From Haematococcus lacustris (taxonomy: Eukaryota > Chlorophyta > Chlorophyceae > Chlamydomonadales > Haematococcaceae), in the NCBI GenBank assembly GCA_030144725.1, contig JASKMD010000013.1:3310322-3374321 (forward strand): 64,000 bases of DNA. Direction: 5' to 3'. Each line of letters opens with the position of its first letter. The stretch's first letter is position 1. A program made the translations under genes and the position numbers. Positions 59,601 through 64,000 of the stretch are shown piece after piece. The notes under the pieces are model-generated. The model was not told the origin of the DNA, searched no databases, and saw nothing but the letters and a program-made list of their open reading frames with translations.

Positions 59601-62150
59601 GTGCTGGCCTCCCCTTGTGAGGGTCTTAGTGTTGCATGTCTTTATAGCTGCCGTCCTGCAGGTTTGTAGGAGGTTTGTGAGCATGGTGGCTGCGGTGTCT
59701 ACAGCTTCCCTGGCCGGGCGTCCTGCCACTGATGTCAGGCGTTGTGGTTGTTGAGGGTTGGTCCTGCCAAGTGTAGCCAGGTGGTGGGTAGCCTCTGTGT
59801 ATATGGGGGCTAAGAAGGCTGTCAGTTCTGCATGTAATTGTGGGACGCCTGAGCTGGGTTGTTGCACTGCCAGGCGGTAGGCTTCCCTGTCCTTATTGGT
59901 AATGGGGGTGGTGAGGATGGTATGGCTGTGCTTCGGTGGTTTGTGTGGGGCTGCCAGGTCTATGCCTAGGCGGGTTGTATTCAGTGTGGCGGTGAGTGGC
60001 CTGTGGTCGCTGAGATAGGCGTTGGTATGGACGTGCGTGCGGTGCTCAGGGCCGTGTCTTGCGTCGCGTGTTAGGATAGCGTCTATGCGGCTGTTGCAGT
60101 GCGGTTGTTGGTAGGTCCAGGCCCGGTCGCCGGGGTCCGCTTCTATCAGGTGCATTTCTGTGGCGAACCCCCTCATCATGCTGTCTTGTGTGTATTCAGT
60201 GTGCTCGGAGCGATCCTCTGTTTTCATCGTGGCGTTGATATCTCCCGCCAGGATAAGTGAGCCGGGCAGGTGCCCAGTGGCTGTTCGTATATGCTCTTGC
60301 ATTTTCTCGCGCAGTGAGAGCGCTTCGCCATTGGATCCCGACGGCCAGTACGTGGCGATGATGGTGAGCTGTTCGCACTGGTGTTGGTTGAGGGTCAGGA
60401 TGACGCATCGTGCATTTACCTCAGCCTCAGTGCTCGGTGAAAGCATAGTGGTTTGCATTTGGATGGCTAAGTTGTGTTTGATGCCTAGTAGTACTTCACT
60501 GTGGCCTCTGTGCCGGTGTATCGTATAGTCTGGCATGACTCTCTTCAACCAACCAGAGCCTGGATTGTTGCTCCTGGGCTGGGTCATGGTCTCAGTTAGG
60601 ATCAAGATGTCCGGGCTGTGCTGGTGCACAAGGTTGAGGACGTCGTTCCTTGACCTATGGAGGCTTCTGACATTCAGGGTCGTTAGTGTGATATGCTGTC
60701 GATTATGTGTTGGTTGTGGCTGTGTTGGCAAGGTGCTGTGTTGTGGGTGTGGTCCTGGGTGCTCAGGTAGGTTATCGGTGGGGGGTTGCGGTGTTTTGGG
60801 GGTGGCGGCGGGGGGTGGAGTGGGGGCTGTGTTTAGGTATCTGTACATCAGGGTTTGCGTGTGCGAGTCCTTAGGTTGTGCCCTTGGCTTGGTCCGTCTT
60901 TTATCTACGATGGTGCCCGATGACGTGGGCCGTTTACTGTTGCTTGACCGGTCTTGTAGAGTGGGAAGAGTGACTGTGGGAGCGACTTGGCGCAGTCGCG
61001 GCCCGGCGTTCATGTCTTCGGTGGCTGTTCCTGTGCGCTTAGAACTCGCTGGTTGTGCAGTGGCGATCTTGGGTAGCGGCCGGTCTGGTCGGGGGCTGTG
61101 CGCGGGTTGTGTCCCCAAGTCTTGAGTTGTAAGGTCGATGTGTGTGGTGCGTAGATGTTGTTCCAGCTGCTCCGTGGTGGCGCGCCTTGTAGGGTCAGCT
61201 AGCCAGCATAGTGGATGGATGAGGTTGGTATTAGCCGCGTCGCCCTTTTTAATTTGAACGAGCATGCCGTGCAGCTGGAGCCAGTCTTCCGGGGTGTCCA
61301 ACCGACGTGGGTGGCCGCGTTCCGAGTCCAGCCATTGCCATGCGTGATCTATGCGGCGGATGGTGGTAGCGTGATTGTTGGTGATGAGAATGGCAGCTGT
61401 GTTGGTGTAGCTGTCTACATTGCCAGTGAGCGTGTTGAGGAGCTCAGGTGTGATGTGGTCAAGTGTATGCTCTGTGGTGGTAGGGCATAGGTGGAGGTCC
61501 TTGTGGTAATGGTATAGGTAGTGATTGATGGTGGAGATGGTGAAGTTGCCAGATTCCTCGTAGATGTGTGGGAGGCTACTGTGTAGTGGTATCGATCTGT
61601 GCTCCCGCCTTGCCTTGTTGGCTAGGTCTTGGATGTGTGTGCCGAGCGATCTACAGTGGGTGATAACGTCCTCGGGCTTAATCATAGGTTTCCCCACGGC
61701 CATGTTGAGGGCGTGCACCAGGCAGCACTGTTTGTGTTGGCGTTCCATGTAGGGGATGTGTGTATCTGGTGGGCTGCTGATGATGGGCCCTAGCCTTGCC
61801 CTGCTGCGTGCCACAGCCATTGCCTCCGTGTGGTTTGGTATACTGATAATAACTTGTACTTCGCAGGCCGTGTGGTATGTGTTGTTGCTGGTGGTATGTA
61901 GTAGTGTAGGCGCTTCCGCTTGCGAGTCTAGAAGGTACCAAGTACCATTGTGCTTCCTTATCGCCATACTGTGGGTCGGGGCTTTGCAAAGGAAGGCATG
62001 CGTGCCGTGGGTGGCTGATAGCACGTCAAGGTTGCGGGTGGACCAGTCCTTCCGTGTGCGCAGGTGCCCCACCCTGTGTGTGGAGAGGCCGTAGTGTGAT
62101 GTTAGATAGAGGTTGATGACCGTGTCATTGCAAGCGCCTTCCTCTCTGAA
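53658..62150 (-). CDS. Dualen polyprotein: cysteine protease, APE, RT, PHD, RNase H, RLE
   Basis: About 2,830 codons with no stop; residue numbers count from the GTG at 62072. Upstream in-frame sequence (EGACNDTVINLYL) and HSMAIRK/WYLLDS (~34-50) look like a partial cysteine-protease domain. A second, Josephin-like one follows: QHKQCCLVHALN (C116/C117), NHATTIRR (H234), WQWLDS (D249). APE endonuclease ~460-690 (LTTLNVRSL; GDINAT; SDHRPL). RT ~1080-1400 (SYRPVGLANTVYKLW; QAGFR; DYADD with Y at ~1284). PHD-type C4HC3 finger ~1857-1905 (CELCWLPKGDSPMCHNC; WLCPICKF). RNase H ~2335-2470 (YTDGS; NRAELTAI; TDSLCS; GNEGADALAK). CCHC ~2590 (CPLCGNADSATHLLSGC). Restriction-like endonuclease RPD...IIEIK ~2680-2710. 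Copies itself by target-primed reverse transcription. Confidence 0.88.
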   Translation of the reverse strand, partial: FREEGACNDTVINLYLTSHYGLSTHRVGHLRTRKDWSTRNLDVLSATHGTHAFLCKAPTHSMAIRKHNGTWYLLDSQAEAPTLLHTTSNNTYHTACEVQVIISIPNHTEAMAVARSRARLGPIISSPPDTHIPYMERQHKQCCLVHALNMAVGKPMIKPEDVITHCRSLGTHIQDLANKARREHRSIPLHSSLPHIYEESGNFTISTINHYLYHYHKDLHLCPTTTEHTLDHITPELLNTLTGNVDSYTNTAAILITNNHATTIRRIDHAWQWLDSERGHPRRLDTPEDWLQLHGMLVQIKKGDAANTNLIHPLCWLADPTRRATTEQLEQHLRTTHIDLTTQDLGTQPAHSPRPDRPLPKIATAQPASSKRTGTATEDMNAGPRLRQVAPTVTLPTLQDRSSNSKRPTSSGTIVDKRRTKPRAQPKDSHTQTLMYRYLNTAPTPPPAATPKTPQPPTDNLPEHPGPHPQHSTLPTQPQPTHNRQHITLTTLNVRSLHRSRNDVLNLVHQHSPDILILTETMTQPRSNNPGSGWLKRVMPDYTIHRHRGHSEVLLGIKHNLAIQMQTTMLSPSTEAEVNARCVILTLNQHQCEQLTIIATYWPSGSNGEALSLREKMQEHIRTATGHLPGSLILAGDINATMKTEDRSEHTEYTQDSMMRGFATEMHLIEADPGDRAWTYQQPHCNSRIDAILTRDARHGPEHRTHVHTNAYLSDHRPLTATLNTTRLGIDLAAPHKPPKHSHTILTTPITNKDREAYRLAVQQPSSGVPQLHAELTAFLAPIYTEATHHLATLGRTNPQQPQRLTSVAGRPAREAVDTAATMLTNLLQTCRTAAIKTCNTKTLTRGGQHYQRRTMCRIRLALGRKLKTARDLSRKANSLFKQTNVHPTIDELIPETDATNEEIRDAVQARQGEDPTENHVQAALAQLANTYRDQIHQLDDDDSALAIAQARVRMQQLISTQPKKANKRILRPSRTDHKGLQALADPDTKTICTAPADLNRIVTAAYGQKLSAPTPKTGHYTNKQTRNYPWARAKADDAFSMHACQNIHWLHTAIMDKAGFQECISRLAGGKAPGPDGVENEIIKMLPWEMRETIHQLFIIMWATGCTPTTWKTSDTCLLYKDKGQETDLNSYRPVGLANTVYKLWTSLITKTLSEYAEANGMLSKNQAGFRSHRNTTQQLQMLVMALEDAKLAKADIYALLVDFTSAFNTTCQDKLLWIMHDLGFPTDATDAVKDLYTGATTRFKTPYGHTDPVSVNRGTIQGDSLSPFLFLIYIEPLLRWLQVGARGYKFKSATADSGEHTTVSSVDYADDIAILCNTLRNLRCQADKLSAFSDWGHLIISHSKTLATAALHHSVETGMCSNAAEADKRARHQLQTVSLQGKPVTYHRPTSPFTYLGVLITMTLDWKPQHTAMITQLRQKLERLRRSFASARQAIHIIRTAIIPSLAYSFCAVPCTPGDLELYDRSINQCVKLKLRLPLGTPNAIIREDAEKLGMGISSTAQEYHARNTTALIHSLQSTDVAHAHISRSMLHKQITWLSTQASTQGHRMLTLLHHTLRARQLVYASISGLSATEEGLPLYHEECQTLGRLITQASSSQAHDVVSASITCLKSLGITHASELSCKGNTHIITGSMLTSKYGKKVKQKHIIALNTLAAMAAQPSCPDATATRAIRDSRNTSLDLPPDQRKITTWAAGLTELAPTPAVPDTRTRYMDMKAYAVKHVTQPATADRTAAAPAAHEVIRTSSRLLKREQRATQSAPTKPTPPKAGTKRNNEGRQTQTIPQDIVRIVGLDLPGLSSWKVDKACRCKPKKLGCILGAMYGHQEAITSIDGWQWDGINKENYYKVHWKPTVIDRWALPLCAEEGYTPTHIETISREEAKDVCTCELCWLPKGDSPMCHNCKRAYHPACLEEAHLSGHKEPGYWLCPICKFGSNDFKTTMRQSAHSDLIRVHWHPTLEPAPLITAHLDYIAKRNDYDEENRQIQEARHARPDTHLPAHTRQGLPDPHTWLPRCTNLHSKATFHTYPINPQTDIVGTGKCETFLQLHPHMTAPAMSLSTGEPIMPRHDLVQHVTVHDESGRTVGLLTKDQHQHLHAWLQHTPHTRNLATEVVALLRRQDAQSSHHPMRGAQDKALNTLHATRSFPSTVQRWADPLTVRPETTTYWSPDTNDTAFGAHHNCLLVRHTGLSTWNVPADDAVALKCVNHAIHSATQEEAMATIMLIPGKKGISYPKHIDTLRRYPEYCQHLANIPPTKTKSSKSGKHANLHIYVIWNAAGQQLVTKGNPQGWLASTATALHPQRDTHPIRNRPTNQSQPATPPSGHKQHMRLPLDRDLPTSGHQRSHNQLTEHSTTQPRMAITEWATIAYTDGSCIKTSGAAPESVGAGVYIPETNVLVTVAMDDPESNTINRAELTAIHAALKAGAKRIATDSLCSLYQIRRALANPMSLITHRHNDILTDIATLIIDSPATIHFYKVRAHSGIIGNEGADALAKYAALHPELANTPAYSPTTRNETKNWLSNAADGGFPAPLPDCRHSVRAHMHRKHKLGLANQDSIYYQMTQEITKAAAKGAGERVMIDTNISTHAQRTALLYRTGGLYNQKLAMRWKRATDDRCPLCGNADSATHLLSGCSETLPMVQERHNGAGRLITKAISKGTLGGYISFADTGSWEKGAKESLDLPSDTLHTTLQTLGLKPEDTKHTTRPDILMVTPHKKASKDGKDTKRVCIIEIKYCSDSRWTDQLNKALTQHTHLAETIRKEDHMVAIIPILLGIGGITYEAHTRQHLLALGITQANTTKLLNKLTRHAMEAAHSIAKTSYRLRATRGGGG

Positions 62151-62151
62151 A

Positions 62152-64000
62152 ACTGCTCAGTTGCACTCTGCCACCTGCTCAGTTGCCACATGCAGCTGCT
62201 CAGTTGCACTCTGCAACCTGCTCAGCTGCCACATGCAGCTGCTCAGTTGCACTCTGCAACCTGCTCAGTTGCTACAAAAAACTGCTCAGTTGCACTCTGC
62301 CACCTGCTCAATTGCCACATGCAACTGCTCCGTTGCACTCTGCCACCTGCTCAGTTGCGACATGCAACTGCTCAGTTGCACTCTGCCACCTGCTCAGTTG
62401 CCACATGCAACTGCTCAGTTGTACTCTGCCACCTGCTCAGTTGCCACATGCAACTGCTCAGTTGCACTCTGCCACCTGCTCAGTTGCCACATGCAACTGC
62501 TCAGTTGCACTCTGCCACCTGCTCAGTTGCCACATGCAACTGCTCAGTTGCACTCTGCCACCTGCTCAGTTGCCACATGCAACTGCTCAGTTGCACTCTG
62601 ACACCTGCTCAGTTGCAACATGCAACTGCTCAGTTGCACTCTGCCACCTGCTCAGTTGCCACATGCAACTGCTCAGTTGCACTCTGCCACCTGCTCAGTT
62701 GCCACATGCAACTGCTCAGTTGCACTCTGCCACCTGCTCAGTTGCTACATGCAACTGCTCAGTTGCACTCTGCCACCTGCTCAGTTGCGACATGCAACTG
62801 CTCAGTTGTACTCTGCAACCTGCTCAGCTGCCACATGCAGCTGCTCAGTTGTACTCTGCCACCTGCTCAGCTGCCACATGCAACTGCTCAATTGCACTCT
62901 GCCACCTGCTCAGTTGCAACATGCAACTGCTCAGTTGCACTCTGCCACCTGCTCAGTTGCCACATGCAACTGCTCAGTTGCACTCTGCCACCTGCTCAGT
63001 TGCCACATGCAACTGCTCAGTTGCACTCTGCCACCTGCTCAGTTGCGACATGCAACTGCTCAGTTGCACTCTGCCACCTGCTCAGTTGACACATGCAGCT
63101 GCTCAGTTGCACTCTGCAACCTGCTCAGCTGCCACATGCAGCTGCTCAGTTGTACTCTGCAACCTGCTCAGTTGCACTCTGCCACCTGCTCAGTTGCCAC
63201 ATGCAACGGCTCAGTTGCACTCTGCCACCTGCTCAGTTGCGACATGCAACTGCTCAGTTGTACTTTGCCACCTGCTCAGTTGCCACATGCAACTGCTCAG
63301 TTGCACTCTGCCACCTGCTCAGCTGCCACATGCAACTGCTCAGTTGCACTCTGCCACCTGCTCAGTTGCCACATGCAACTGCTCAGTTGCACTCTGCCAC
63401 CTGCTCAGTTGCCACATGCAACTGCTCAGTTGCACTCTGCCACCTGCTCAGTTGCTACATGCAACTGCTCAGTTGCACTCTGCCACCTGCTCAGTTGCGA
63501 CATGCAACTGCTCAGTTGTACTCTGCAACCTGCTCTGTTGCCACATGCAGCTGCTCAGTTGCACTCTGCAACCTGCTCAGCTGCCACATGCAGCTGCTCA
63601 GTTGCACTCTGCAACCTGCTCAGTTGCTACAAAAAACTGCTCAGTTGCACTCTGCCACCTGCTCAATTGCCACATGCAACTGCTCCGTTGCACTCTGCCA
63701 CCTGCTCAGTTGCGACATGCAACTGCTCAGTTGCACTCTGCCACCTGCTCAGTTGCCACATGCAACTGCTCAGTTGTACTCTGCCACCTGCTCAGTTGCC
63801 ACATGCAACTGCTCAGTTGCACTCTGCCACCTGCTCAGTTGCCACATGCAACTGCTCAGTTGCACTCTGCCACCTGCTCAGTTGCCACATGCAACTGCTC
63901 AGTTGCACTCTGCCACCTGCTCAGTTGCCACATGCAACTGCTCAGTTGCACTCTGCCACCTGCTCAGTTGCAACATGCAACTGCTCAGTTGCACTCTGCC
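62152..64000. repeat. 42-bp subterminal/satellite array, right block
   Basis: Continuation of the left block, same monomers, ~44 dimers to the window end. Higher-order repetition is visible: segments around 62160-62480 and 63540-63860 have the same order of variants (CTACAAAAAACTG, CAATTGCC, CTCCGTTGC), a ~1.38-kb super-repeat. Confidence 0.93.

Larger units (their letters stand above)
53549..62150 (-). mobile_element. RandI/Dualen-type LINE, 5'-truncated
   Basis: Minus strand, from a 5' junction at ~62150 (GTTTTCAGAGAGG) to a (CTT)n 3' tail at ~53549, inserted in the 42-bp array near a CCACAAAAAACTG variant monomer. One long ORF with both an APE-type and a restriction-like endonuclease, the hallmark of the Dualen/RandI clade. 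The coding frame runs right into the 5' junction and starts inside a partial domain, so it is truncated. Confidence 0.88.
52474..64000 (+). mobile_element. Terminal part of a CACTA-like element Z (array hosting a Dualen LINE)
   Basis: At 52474 gypsy C coding sequence changes to CACTCACACAAATTAGCAGC, which matches the CACTCnnnCAAATTA termini of X, Y and the MITEs. A dense 42-bp repeat array follows within 60 bp and continues to the window end, interrupted by the LINE at 53549-62150. Terminus plus adjacent subterminal array is the same layout as in X and Y. The other end and the target duplication lie outside the window, so this is an inference from the terminus. Confidence 0.6.

Noticed and set aside
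52535..64000. CRISPR-like regular repeats
   Set aside because: No unique spacers, monomers abut directly, eukaryotic transposon context, no cas genes.

Overview
The window is eukaryotic, nuclear and made almost entirely of nested transposable elements. I found no convincing host gene, rRNA or functional tRNA. Several features point to a green alga, probably a volvocine or other chlamydomonadalean chlorophyte: GC-rich coding DNA, short GT-AG introns, Ty3/gypsy chromoviruses, a very long plant/algal-type L1, and a RandI/Dualen LINE with two endonucleases (a family known from Chlamydomonas). The species is not determined.

Layout. 1-1627 is the end of a CACTA-like DNA transposon (X) inserted in the gag of Ty3/gypsy element A (1628-8108, 3' LTR at 7873-8108). 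A sits in the 3' UTR of an old minus-strand L1 (copy 2: 8109-8797, 46059-48851). A nearly complete L1 (copy 1, 8798-44445, plus strand, poly(A) tail) is inserted in copy 2 with a 78-bp target duplication. Gypsy B (9505-33522; 300-bp LTRs; TSD CCCAC) lies in the 5' UTR of L1 copy 1. A 17.7-kb CACTA-like transposon (Y, 14102-31835; 2-bp TSD CT) lies in gypsy B's integrase. Y contains a 345-bp MITE (20221-20565) and a 3,034-bp near-perfect palindrome (22797-25830). To the right, L1 copy 2 is interrupted by a pogo-like element (44521-46056) and a tRNA-derived SINE (46202-46387), and ends in a twin-priming-type inversion (47918-48851). Gypsy C (48852-52473, minus strand) is cut by another CACTA-like terminus (Z, from 52474). 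Z's 42-bp subterminal repeats run to the window end and are interrupted by a RandI/Dualen LINE (53549-62150, minus strand).

The most interesting unit is transposon Y. Its transposase (TNP2/CACTA-like, 12 coding segments, 1,209 codons once the inserted palindrome is skipped) and a minus-strand 864-residue protein ending in a 2-oxoglutarate/Fe(II) dioxygenase-like domain (7 exons) both assemble from splice sites with no internal stop. A third gene, acidic and Ala-rich, has no recognised function. Long inverted-orientation subterminal arrays, with palindromic CCCTGCGCAGGG/CCCTGTACAGGG units, flank the genes. I infer that the dioxygenase may modify nucleic acid (TET/JBP-like), by analogy with fungal transposons that carry TET/JBP genes. 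X, Y, Z, the MITEs and the palindrome share termini of the form CACTCnnnCAAATTA, and those with both ends visible have 2-bp target duplications, so they form one related group.

Other themes: all three gypsy LTR families carry a tRNA-like core (GGCAGGT, then GGTTCGAnnCC); in elements A and B gag and pol share a frame and are separated by one stop codon; the SINE shares its 3' tail with the Dualen LINE; and the Dualen protein carries Josephin-like cysteine-protease and PHD modules.
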